64,000 nucleotides of DNA. Source: an uncultured Prevotella sp. (GTDB lineage Bacteria > Bacteroidota > Bacteroidia > Bacteroidales > Bacteroidaceae). The DNA is taken from assembly GCA_937895845.1 (NCBI GenBank), contig CALBLK010000071.1, positions 1-64,000 on the forward strand, written 5' to 3'. The position numbers were made by a program, and so were the translations under genes. This document shows, piece by piece, positions 52,816-60,864 of this stretch. The notes under the pieces were generated by a model. It saw nothing but the letters and a program-made list of their open reading frames with translations, was not told the DNA's origin and did no database searches. Each line of letters begins with the position of its first letter. The stretch's first letter is position 1.

Positions 52816-52915
52816 TAGAAGACAAGCTGCGCTCAGCAATGCGAGAACAAGTTCTCATTGCATTCGCTGGCATTGCCTTTGTAGAAGACAAGCTGCGCTC
52901 AGCAATGCGAGAACA
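52811..52915. repeat. 39-bp direct duplication with inverted centre
   Basis: The 39 bases at 52811-52849 recur exactly at 52877-52915, 66 bases away. The segment between (52850-52876) starts with GTTCTCATTGC, which pairs with GCAATGCGAGAAC at the end of the first copy, giving a hairpin. The two copies lie before the start codon of the FAH-family gene. Confidence 0.75.
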
Positions 52916-52937
52916 GGCATTATTCAAGACCAAGGAC

Positions 52938-53555
52938 ATGAAAATATTCGCTGTCGGAATGAACTACATCCAGCACAATAAAGAGCTGGACGGAACGTTA
53001 TATAAACCGGAGAGCCCCGTGATTTTCACCAAGGCAGACTCCGCACTGCTCAAGGACCGCAAGCCCTTCTTTGTGCCCGACTGGTGCAAGCGGGTGGACT
53101 ACGAGACCGAGATTGTGGTGAGGATATGCCGGCTGGGCAAGAGCATACCCGAAAGGTTCGCCCACCGCTACTACGACGCAGTGACGGTGGGCATCGACTT
53201 CACCGCACGCGACCTGCAGCAGAAGCTGCGCGCGGCGGGACAGCCCTGGGAGCTGTGCAAGGGATTCGACGGGGCGGCCGCCATCGGCGACTGGGTGCCG
53301 GTGGAGAAGCTGCGCGACGTGCAGGCCCTGCACTTCCACCTTGACATCAACGGCACAACCGTGCAGGAGGGGTGTACCAGCGACATGCTCTACCGGGTGG
53401 ACGAGCTGATTGCCTACATCAGCCGGTTTTTCACCCTGAAGACAGGCGACCTGCTCTACACGGGGACACCGGCCGGAGTGGGACCGGTGCACATCGACGA
53501 CCACCTGGAGGGCTATCTGGAAGACCGCAAGGTGATGGAGTTCAACTGCAAGTGA
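52938..53555 (+). CDS. fumarylacetoacetate hydrolase-family protein
   Basis: A 205-residue member of the FAH fold, which hydrolyses or decarboxylates acyl-pyruvate-type acids such as acylpyruvate and oxaloacetate. It has VPDWCKRVDYETEIVVRI with the metal-binding acidic residues, TVGIDFTARDLQ, GFDGAAAIGDWVP and TGTPAGVGPV near the C-terminus. The ATG at 52938 starts the fold; an upstream in-frame ATG at 52839 would lie within the duplicated repeat. It is 45 bases before porU and may share a transcript. The substrate is unknown. Confidence 0.88.
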   Translation: MKIFAVGMNYIQHNKELDGTLYKPESPVIFTKADSALLKDRKPFFVPDWCKRVDYETEIVVRICRLGKSIPERFAHRYYDAVTVGIDFTARDLQQKLRAAGQPWELCKGFDGAAAIGDWVPVEKLRDVQALHFHLDINGTTVQEGCTSDMLYRVDELIAYISRFFTLKTGDLLYTGTPAGVGPVHIDDHLEGYLEDRKVMEFNCK

Positions 53556-53600
53556 CCCGGACACCCCGGCGACATGACCAACCTTACAGTGACACGCACA

Positions 53601-56600
53601 ATGAAGAGACTTATACTTATGACGGCCTTCGCGCTCGGCCTGGCATTGCAGGCCGGGGCGCAACGCTTTTTCAACCTTACGGCAGACCAGCTGCGCATCG
53701 ACTCGCTGCTGCCGGTGTTCACCCACGCTTTCCCACTGGACGGAGCGTTCCGCGACTCTGCCTACCGGGTGGCCATCGAATACCCCGAGTATGTGGAGAT
53801 GACAGCAGCCGACGTGAGCCGCTACCTGCACGCTGACGCCGGACAGCGGCGCGCACTGGTGGGCGACTCGCTGCCCGACACCCCCGAGGTGAACCTGCAG
53901 CTGGGCATTGACCGCAAGCGCGGAACGCTCAGCGCGTGGCTGGTGCCCATCGTCTTTCGCGACGGTCGCTACCGCAAGCTGGTGAGCTTCAAGCTGGCAG
54001 TCACCGCCACGGCGCGCCACACGGGCGCGGCCCTGCGCCCGTCAGGACGGGGCGGGGTGGCACAGGCTGAGGCCGGCGGCGCCGGCGCCGGCGAACGTTA
54101 TGCCGGCCACTCGGTGCTGGCACAGGGGCAGTGGGCCAAGATCAGGGTGCCCTGGAACGGAGTCTACGAACTGACAGCCGACGTGGTGCGCGCCGCCGGC
54201 TTCAGCGACATCAGCAAGGTGAAGATCTACGGCTATGGCGGCGCGCTGCAGCCCGAGGTGCTCCAAGGCGACTACCTCAAGGAGACCGATGACCTCAAGG
54301 AGGTGGCCCAGTGCGTGGCGGGCGGACGGCGGCTCTTCTACGGCCGCGGGCCTGTCTACTGGAACGCGGGGCTGCGGCGCGTGCGCAACCCCTACAGCAA
54401 CTACGGCTACTACTTTCTGACCGAGAGCGACAGCGCGCCACTCACCGTGGACAGCACTGCCTTTGTGAGCGCGTTCTACCCATCGGGTGACGACACGCAC
54501 ACACTCTACGAGGTAGACAGTTACTCCTGGTATTCCGGAGGGCGCAACCTTTTTGACGCGCAGCCCCTCGAACAGGACGAGCCGCACGACTACACGCTGG
54601 ACGCCGCCAACGCCGCCGAAGGCGGGTTCCTGCGCGTGGTGGTGTCGTCAGACAACGTATCGGCGGTCACAGTGGCCGTCAACGACAGCGTGGTGGGCAC
54701 GGTGAGCGTGGGCAAACTGCCTAACTACAGCAAGGCCAACAGCGGCGAGGCTGTGTTTACGCTGCCGCGACTGGCCGCCACCAACAAGGTGACGCTCACC
54801 AAGACCTCGGGCAACATGGCCAGGCTCGACTACATTGACCTGCGGTGCCGGGCGACGAAAGCGGCCCCCGAACTGTCGCGGACAGCGTTCCCCGCACCGG
54901 AGTATGTCTACCGCATCACCAACCAGGACATGCACGCCCACCAGCCGGTGGACATGGTGATTATCATACCCACCACACAGAAGCTGCTGGCACAGGCCAG
55001 CAGGCTCAAGGCTCTGCACGAGCAGCGCGACTCGATGACGGTGCGCATCGTGCCTGCCGACGAGCTGTTCAACGAGTTCTCCAGCGGGACACCCGACGCC
55101 ACGGCCTACAAGCGCTACATGAAGATGCTCTACGACCGCGCCCCCTCGGCCGAGGAGGCGCCCAAGTACCTGGTGATGTTCGGCGACGGCGCGTGGGACA
55201 ACCGCATGTGCCTGACCGGATGGTCAGGCTGCTCGCCCGACGACTTCCTGCTCTGCTACGAGAGCGAAAACTCCTTCAGCGAGACCCAGTGCCTGGTGAG
55301 CGACGACTTCTTCTGCCTGCTCGATGACAACGAACGGCTCTGGACCGAAGGCAACGACTACTCCTACACGGGCATAACCGACGTGGCCGTGGGGCGGTTC
55401 CCGGTGCGCACCGACGGCGAGGCCAAGATTATGGTCGACAAGATTGAGGCGTACATGGACAACAAGGCGGCCGGCTCGTGGCAGAACACGCTGGTGTTCA
55501 TGGGTGACGACGGCAACAACAACGCGCACATGGCAGACGCCAACACCGCGGCAAGGATTGTGGAGCAGAACTGGCCGGGCTACGAGGTGAAACGGGTGTT
55601 CTGGGATTCCTACAAACGCACCTCGACAACAACGGGCTACGCCTTTCCCGAGGCGGAGGCGCAGGTCAAGCACTACATGGACAACGGCGCGCTCATCATG
55701 GACTACAGCGGTCACGGCGCGCCCTACATGATGTCGAACGAGAAGGTGCTGGTGATCAACGACTTCAAGAACGCTAACTGCCCGAACCTTCCGCTCTGGA
55801 TCACGGCCTCGTGCGACATCATGCCCTTTGACGGACAGACGGACAACATTGGCGAGACAGCCATACTCAACCCCAATGGGGGGGCCATCGCATTCTACGG
55901 GACCACACGCACGGTGTTCCAGGCGCAGAACGCAATGATGAACCAGGCTTACCTTCGCCGCGTGCTCGACACGTCAAACGGCGGAATGGGCATGGGCGAG
56001 GCGGCCCGGCAGGCCAAGAACAGCCTGGTGACCGGCACCTCCACAGACCACTCGGTCAACAGGTTGCAGTACACCTTTCTGGGAGACCCGGCACTCAAGC
56101 TGGCCTGCCCGCAGCTGCAGATGGCTATCGACTCGATCAACGGCGAGCCGGTGGCCGGCGGGAAGACGCTTGAGATGAAGGCCGGCAGCGCGGTGACCAT
56201 GACCGGCCGGGTGATGCGCGCCGGACAGGAGGTGACCGACTTCGACGGCCTGGCCACGGCCTATGTGCGCGACGCCGAGCAGACGGTGGTGTGCTATCTG
56301 TGGGACACCGACCCAGAGACAGGGTCGCAGTCAGCCTATGTGTACACCGACTATCCCAACTACATCTACAAGGGACAGGACAGCATCCGCAACGGACGGT
56401 TTGCCATCAACTTTGCAGTGCCAAAGGACATCCAGTACAGCGCCGGCAACGGAATGGTGAACATCTATGGCGTGAACGGCGACCACTCGGCCATGGCCCA
56501 CGGCCATACTTCGGCGCTCGCGTTCCGCGGCTCAGCCGCACAGCAGACCGACTCCATCGGGCCCTCGGTCTACTGCTACCTCAACAGCAGCTCGTTCGTC

Positions 56601-57218
56601 AACGGCGGAGAGGTGAACGCCACACCTTACTTTATCGCCGAGGTGTACGACGAGAGCGGCATCAACGCCGCGGGCAGCAGCGTGGGCCACGACATCCAGC
56701 TGGTGGTTGACGGCCGGCAGGACATGACCTACAATCTCAACGACCATTTCGCCTACGACTTTGGCACCTACCGGCAGGGCAAGGTGGGCTACAGCCTGCC
56801 ACGGCTCGCCATCGGCCCGCACCGGCTGTCGTTCAGGGTGTGGGACATCCTGAACAACTCCTCGACAGCCGAGCTGGCCTTCAACGTGGTGGAGGCGCAG
56901 GAGCCGCAGCTCCTCCAGGTGGACTGCACGCACAACCCGGCGGTAACCTCGACAGCCTTCCGCATCGTGCACGACCGCGTGGGTTCCAACGTGGAGGTGG
57001 TCGTTGACGTGCTTGACATGGCAGGACGGTTGCTCTGGACCAGCGCGCAGAACACGGTGCCCGAAAGCGGCGTGCTGGAAATAGACTGGGACCTCACCGT
57101 TGGCGGCGGACGACCGCTGGGCACGGGCGTCTACCTGTACCGCGTGAGGATGAGCAGCGACGGCAGCGGCTATGCCTCAAAGGCAAAGAAGCTGGTTGTG
57201 ATTGGCCGGCAGTCATAG
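53601..57218 (+). CDS. porU: type IX secretion system sortase PorU (C25 peptidase)
   Basis: Surface sortase that removes the C-terminal signal of type IX cargo and attaches lipopolysaccharide. The 1205-residue protein has a signal peptide (LILMTAFALGLALQAGAQ), a propeptide-like region, and a gingipain-type C25 catalytic domain with His705 in YSGHGAPYM and Cys738 in ITASCDI. The catalytic domain is followed by a C-terminal Ig-like region and a FlgD-like segment (YRVRMSSDGSGYASKAKKLV). The start at 53601 is chosen because it opens a signal peptide; an in-frame ATG lies nine codons upstream. It is followed by porV, its membrane partner. Confidence 0.93.
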   Translation: MKRLILMTAFALGLALQAGAQRFFNLTADQLRIDSLLPVFTHAFPLDGAFRDSAYRVAIEYPEYVEMTAADVSRYLHADAGQRRALVGDSLPDTPEVNLQLGIDRKRGTLSAWLVPIVFRDGRYRKLVSFKLAVTATARHTGAALRPSGRGGVAQAEAGGAGAGERYAGHSVLAQGQWAKIRVPWNGVYELTADVVRAAGFSDISKVKIYGYGGALQPEVLQGDYLKETDDLKEVAQCVAGGRRLFYGRGPVYWNAGLRRVRNPYSNYGYYFLTESDSAPLTVDSTAFVSAFYPSGDDTHTLYEVDSYSWYSGGRNLFDAQPLEQDEPHDYTLDAANAAEGGFLRVVVSSDNVSAVTVAVNDSVVGTVSVGKLPNYSKANSGEAVFTLPRLAATNKVTLTKTSGNMARLDYIDLRCRATKAAPELSRTAFPAPEYVYRITNQDMHAHQPVDMVIIIPTTQKLLAQASRLKALHEQRDSMTVRIVPADELFNEFSSGTPDATAYKRYMKMLYDRAPSAEEAPKYLVMFGDGAWDNRMCLTGWSGCSPDDFLLCYESENSFSETQCLVSDDFFCLLDDNERLWTEGNDYSYTGITDVAVGRFPVRTDGEAKIMVDKIEAYMDNKAAGSWQNTLVFMGDDGNNNAHMADANTAARIVEQNWPGYEVKRVFWDSYKRTSTTTGYAFPEAEAQVKHYMDNGALIMDYSGHGAPYMMSNEKVLVINDFKNANCPNLPLWITASCDIMPFDGQTDNIGETAILNPNGGAIAFYGTTRTVFQAQNAMMNQAYLRRVLDTSNGGMGMGEAARQAKNSLVTGTSTDHSVNRLQYTFLGDPALKLACPQLQMAIDSINGEPVAGGKTLEMKAGSAVTMTGRVMRAGQEVTDFDGLATAYVRDAEQTVVCYLWDTDPETGSQSAYVYTDYPNYIYKGQDSIRNGRFAINFAVPKDIQYSAGNGMVNIYGVNGDHSAMAHGHTSALAFRGSAAQQTDSIGPSVYCYLNSSSFVNGGEVNATPYFIAEVYDESGINAAGSSVGHDIQLVVDGRQDMTYNLNDHFAYDFGTYRQGKVGYSLPRLAIGPHRLSFRVWDILNNSSTAELAFNVVEAQEPQLLQVDCTHNPAVTSTAFRIVHDRVGSNVEVVVDVLDMAGRLLWTSAQNTVPESGVLEIDWDLTVGGGRPLGTGVYLYRVRMSSDGSGYASKAKKLVVIGRQS

Positions 57219-57405
57219 AGCAAGGGCCGGAAAATGGCCGGCAACGGATATGGGGCCTGAAACAGCGGCGAGCGGCCTTCAGCCCGGCACTTGGCGGAGG
57301 CTGCGACAGGACGGAAAAGAGACCGCACGAGGACAAAACACTGTCCGCTAAGCAATAAACAAGATAACCGCAACGTTTTAAAAGGAAGACAACGCTGATT
57401 GAAAC

Positions 57406-58593
57406 ATGAACAGAATCCTATCGACACTGAAAGGCCACAGAACCCTGGCGGTGGCCGCGTCCGCGCTGGCCGCGACAGCCGCAGGGGCACAGAACTACAA
57501 GCTCCAGGAGTATAACCCGGTGGAGCACGCCGTGATTTCGCAGACCATCGCGCCCGACGCACGCGCCGCCGGGATGGGCGACGTGGGCGCGGCAACCGAC
57601 CCCGACGTGAACTCGCAGTACTGGAACCCGGCCAAATATCCCTTTTGCATCAGCCGCGCGGGCATCGCGCTCAACTACACACCGTGGCTCCGCCAGCTGG
57701 TCAACGACATTGACCTGGCCTATGTGGCCGGCTACTACCGCATAGGCGACTACAGCGCCGTATCGGGGTCGCTGCGCTACTTCTCCCTCGGCGAGGTGAT
57801 GACCTCGGAGGATGCCAACGCCATGACGGTGAAACCCTACGAGATGTCTATCGACGCAGCCTACTCGCTGATGCTGAGCGAGCACTTCTCGCTGGCCGCC
57901 GCCATCCGCTGGATCTACTCTGACCTGCGCTACGACTACTCAGAAGAGTCGTCACCGGCCTCCGCCTTTGCCGCCGATGTGGCCATGTACTACAACAACT
58001 ACTTCAACATGGGCAGCCGCGAGTGCCAGCTGGGCCTCGGCCTGAACATCAGCAACGTGGGCAGCAAGATTTCATACTATGGCGACGAGCAGAGCCAGTT
58101 CCTGCCGGCCAACCTCCGTGTCGGCGCATCGCTGATGGTGCCTGTCGACGAATACAACCGCTTCTCCATCTCTGCCGACGCCAACAAGCTGCTGGTTCCC
58201 ACAGTGCCGGCGCAGTACGAGGGCGAGAGCTCGGCCGACTACCGCCAGCGCGTGATTGACGAATATGGTGACGTGGGGTCCATCTCGGGCATCTTCAAGA
58301 GCTTCAGCGACGCCCCGGGCGGTTTCAAGGAGGAGCTGGAGGAGATACAGTGGAGCGTGGGAGCCGAATATGTCTACCACGACCAGTTCTCGCTCCGCGC
58401 CGGCTACCACCACGAGAGCCAGAGCAAGGGCAACCGCAAGTATTTCACCGTTGGCGGCGGCTTCCGCATGAACGTGTTCTCCCTGGATGTGGGCTACGTG
58501 ATGTCAACGGCGCAGAGCAACCCGCTTGACCAGACACTCCGTTTCACCCTTGCCTTCGACATGGACGGCATCAAAGACCTGCTTCACAGATGA
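57406..58593 (+). CDS. porV: type IX secretion outer-membrane protein PorV
   Basis: Barrel protein that shuttles cargo from the SprA translocon to the PorU sortase. The 395-residue protein has a signal peptide (LAVAASALAATAAGAQ), then the PorV-family start (HAVISQTIAPDARAAGMGDV) and a FadL-like barrel ending in a terminal phenylalanine-rich strand (RFTLAFDMDGI). It sits 187 bases after porU, in the usual order. Its last codons overlap ispF by four bases. Confidence 0.93.
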   Translation: MNRILSTLKGHRTLAVAASALAATAAGAQNYKLQEYNPVEHAVISQTIAPDARAAGMGDVGAATDPDVNSQYWNPAKYPFCISRAGIALNYTPWLRQLVNDIDLAYVAGYYRIGDYSAVSGSLRYFSLGEVMTSEDANAMTVKPYEMSIDAAYSLMLSEHFSLAAAIRWIYSDLRYDYSEESSPASAFAADVAMYYNNYFNMGSRECQLGLGLNISNVGSKISYYGDEQSQFLPANLRVGASLMVPVDEYNRFSISADANKLLVPTVPAQYEGESSADYRQRVIDEYGDVGSISGIFKSFSDAPGGFKEELEEIQWSVGAEYVYHDQFSLRAGYHHESQSKGNRKYFTVGGGFRMNVFSLDVGYVMSTAQSNPLDQTLRFTLAFDMDGIKDLLHR

Positions 58594-59144
58594 CGCTCAC
58601 CAACACGCCCGCCAATGGGGGCGAAGCGGCGCAGCCAAGCGCCAAAGGCTGTTCAAACGGCTGCGCACCGGCCATCCGTGTGGGCTTCGGCTTCGATGTA
58701 CACCGCCTCGTCGAGGGGCGCAAGCTGTGGATGGGAGGCATACGCATCAGCCACACAATGGGACTGCTGGGCCACAGCGACGCCGATGTGCTCATTCACG
58801 CCATCTGCGACGCGCTGCTCGGAGCGGCCAACCTGCGCGACATTGGCTACCATTTTCCCGACACCTCGGCTGACACGCTGGACATTGACAGCAAGGTGCT
58901 GCTGCGCAAGACGATGGCCCTGGTCAACGGCAAGGGCTACCGGCTGGGCAACATCGACGCGACCATCTGCGCCGAACAGCCCAAGATGAACCCCCATATT
59001 CCCGCAATGAAAGCCTGTTTGGCCAACATTCTCCAAACGGACGAGGACAACATCTCCATCAAGGCCACCACAACAGAGGGCTTGGGCTACACCGGCCGCA
59101 AGGAGGGCATCAGCGCCTACGCCACCGTCTTGATTGTCCGCTAA
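58590..59144 (+). CDS. ispF: 2-C-methyl-D-erythritol 2,4-cyclodiphosphate synthase
   Basis: Forms the cyclic diphosphate of the non-mevalonate isoprenoid pathway. The 184-residue protein has the metal-site GFGFDVHRL, GHSDADVLIHAICDALLGA with further ligands, and a KATTTEGLGY near the C-terminus that binds the cytidine. A 28-residue N-terminal extension rich in Ala and Gly precedes the core, longer than usual (about 160 residues in E. coli). The ATG overlaps the porV stop by four bases (ATGA), so translation is coupled. No other start is available before the core. Confidence 0.95.
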   Translation: MTLTNTPANGGEAAQPSAKGCSNGCAPAIRVGFGFDVHRLVEGRKLWMGGIRISHTMGLLGHSDADVLIHAICDALLGAANLRDIGYHFPDTSADTLDIDSKVLLRKTMALVNGKGYRLGNIDATICAEQPKMNPHIPAMKACLANILQTDEDNISIKATTTEGLGYTGRKEGISAYATVLIVR

Positions 59145-59320
59145 CCCTTTCACACACCCAAGCACGGCATCAGACACGCCCAAGCACTTTAGCTCATCTT
59201 GCATGTGCGTTATCGGTTGCAGGCATTCGCGGCCGCCAACCCCTTGCGGGCCGGCGGCCACTGGTTTTGTCGGCACACGCCGATGGGGCGGGCACAGCCA
59301 CAAGAATACGCCACTATGCC

Positions 59321-59361
59321 AAAAAAAGAACGCCGCCACTCATCAACGAGCAGCGGCGTTC
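59321..59361 (-). terminator. strong rho-independent terminator on the minus strand
   Basis: Arms 59328-59341 and 59348-59361 form a 14-bp stem (one G-T pair) with ATCAAC loop; on the minus strand it is followed by seven T residues (plus 59321-59327 is AAAAAAA). It ends whatever is transcribed leftward from the promoter near 59611. Confidence 0.85.
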
Positions 59362-59475
59362 AAGCCTATGTTTAACTAAAAATCCTTTTTAGTATATTTA
59401 GTTTCACCAGCCTTGCGGCTCAGCTCTCTGCGCGGCAGTTGCCGCTGCCATCAAGCTTTTGGCGAATTTACTGTC

Positions 59476-59604
59476 AAAAAAAAGAAAGTTTAGGGAGCCT
59501 CACGGCGACCTATGTTATCCACATTAAAAACTTTCTTTCTACCAATAACTAAAAACCTAAAACTATAAATTACTACTAACCTAAAACAATCTATTAACCT
59601 TTTG
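59476..59604 (-). ncRNA. candidate small RNA with three-way junction, about 130 nt
   Basis: Starts a few bases after a consensus minus-strand promoter (59611-59640). It reads through an AT-rich leader and ends in a stem AAAGAAAGTTT / AAACTTTCTTT (plus 59528-59538 with 59481-59491) followed by T residues. The stem encloses two small hairpins: ATGT-GGATA-ACAT, and AGG-TC-GCC-GTGA-GGC-TC-CCT with a GNRA tetraloop and a symmetric TC/TC internal loop. No protein frame fits. It may belong to a known Bacteroidales small-RNA family such as 6S or Bacteroidales-1, but I cannot confirm that. The 3' end could also lie at the terminator at 59321. Confidence 0.45.
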
Positions 59605-59610
59605 ACAATG

Positions 59611-59640
59611 CAAAGGTAGGGATAATCGGGAAAACCGCAA
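59611..59640 (-). promoter_or_regulatory. consensus -33/-7 promoter of the small-RNA candidate
   Basis: On the minus strand TTG (plus 59638-59640), a 19-base spacer and TACCTTTG (plus 59611-59618). This is one of the best promoter matches in the window, and no protein gene lies downstream of it within 250 bases. Confidence 0.7.
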
Positions 59641-59930
59641 CACTTTTCAATGTAAATGTGTGAGAAATCCCTTTCTTCTTGACCTAAATCAACATTTGTT
59701 TGCGCACACAATATGCTATTTCATGGGAAAACCTGCATTTCCGTTTCTGCAAACAGGGAAGTTGCCGTGGTGGCAAGGGGAGGTCAACGGCCAAGCTTTT
59801 CCCTTACCGTACAACAAGAAAAGCAGAACGTCTGACGCGAACGGTGCACGCAACCTGGACAAACACAACATGCTGTCCGGGCTCTGACGCGCCACATCCT
59901 GCGCGCCTTGGCCCAACAGCCACGGATACA

Positions 59931-59975
59931 GTACAGCCCGGACTGTCCGAAGGCAAGCGGCAGTCCGGGCTGTAC
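59931..59975. repeat. 15-bp perfect inverted repeat
   Basis: GTACAGCCCGGACTG (59931-59945) and its exact reverse complement (59961-59975) around a 15-base loop. No T-run follows on either strand. It may be a transcript barrier after the deaminase gene or an intergenic palindromic element. Confidence 0.6.
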
Positions 59976-60049
59976 CGGCACTCCACGCCCGCTGTTTCAG
60001 CGGTTTCAAACAGGGCTTTTCTTGCACGCACACGCTGACAGGGCGGGTC

Positions 60050-60517
60050 TCAATAGGCCGTCTTGTCAGTCTTTTCAGCCCACATCTCAAAGGCTTTTAC
60101 AGCCTCATCGCGCAGAAGAACCTCAGAGGGCTTGGTGCGCTCGGAGGGTTTGAGCGCCAGCTCTCGGTAGATGAAGGCATCGTCAAAGCCAATTCTGGCC
60201 GCATCCTCACGGTTGTTGGCATAGTAAATCTTGTCAAGGTGGGCCCAGTAGATGGCACCCAGGCACATGGGACAAGGCTCGCACGAGGTGTAAATCTCGC
60301 ATCCGCTGAGGTCGAACGTGCCCAAGAGGCGCGTGGCCTTGCGGATGGCACTCACCTCAGCGTGTGCCGTCGGGTCGCAATCCAGGGTGACCCGGTTGGC
60401 GGCCTCGGCCACTATCTCGCCGTTGCGGGCGATGACGGCACCGAAAGGGCCGCCACCCAGTTTCACGCTCTCCTCGGCCAGGTGGATGGCCCTGCGCATC
60501 AAATCGTCTTTTTCCAT
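60050..60517 (-). CDS. guanine deaminase-like nucleoside/base deaminase
   Basis: Zinc-dependent deaminase, most likely converting guanine to xanthine. The 155-residue protein from the ATG at 60517 has the cytidine-deaminase-fold motifs TAHAEVSAIR (zinc His and catalytic Glu) and CEPCPMCLGAIYW (zinc cysteines), then the guanine-deaminase type ending IGFDDAFIYREL...KTDKTAY. ATGs at 60523 and 60529 would add two or four residues. It is shorter than TadA-type tRNA deaminases in the relevant regions and ends like GuaD-type enzymes. It stands alone on the minus strand. Confidence 0.85.
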   Translation of the reverse strand: MEKDDLMRRAIHLAEESVKLGGGPFGAVIARNGEIVAEAANRVTLDCDPTAHAEVSAIRKATRLLGTFDLSGCEIYTSCEPCPMCLGAIYWAHLDKIYYANNREDAARIGFDDAFIYRELALKPSERTKPSEVLLRDEAVKAFEMWAEKTDKTAY

Positions 60518-60864
60518 AAGCATTGTCATTTTGCATGCCGCTTCAGCAAGCCTTGCACGACACGGACGGCACAAAGGCGGGATTTAAACCACCCGCCCAA
60601 ATCCATCCTGCCAGACGCTCCCTGCATGCCGGCTGTGTTCCGCTGAGCCTCAAGTAGCGCAACCATCACATACAAGTTGCGCACTTACTCATATAAATAA
60701 GGAGTCACGAGACATCGGCAAGGCTGCGCTGACAGGGCCGTCACAGACGCGCGGTTTGGAGGCCGCGAGCGGCAATCCATTAGTTTACTGCGGTAAAATT
60801 ACTGGAAAATGGCGAGACTGCCAAACATTCCGTGCGCAAAATCACCCGCTTCCAGCGCCACGCT
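60518..60864. other. intergenic region between tolC and the deaminase
   Basis: About 350 bases. An AAGT-A-GCGCAAC / GTTGCGC-ACTT hairpin with one bulge lies at 60652-60686. No convincing -7 box, riboswitch or protein gene was found. Confidence 0.5.

Larger units (their letters stand above)
59145..60049. other. 905-base region with no convincing protein gene
   Basis: Holds a minus-strand promoter, a compact RNA candidate (59476-59604) and a terminator (59321-59361), an 8-bp hairpin at 59375-59393 and a 15-bp hairpin at 59931-59975. Open frames on both strands lack signals or motifs. No terminator follows ispF on the plus strand. Confidence 0.6.

Noticed and set aside
59490..59711. 73-residue minus-strand open frame
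   Set aside because: It begins upstream of the consensus promoter at 59611-59640 and ends in the structured RNA; it has no ribosome-binding site or motif.
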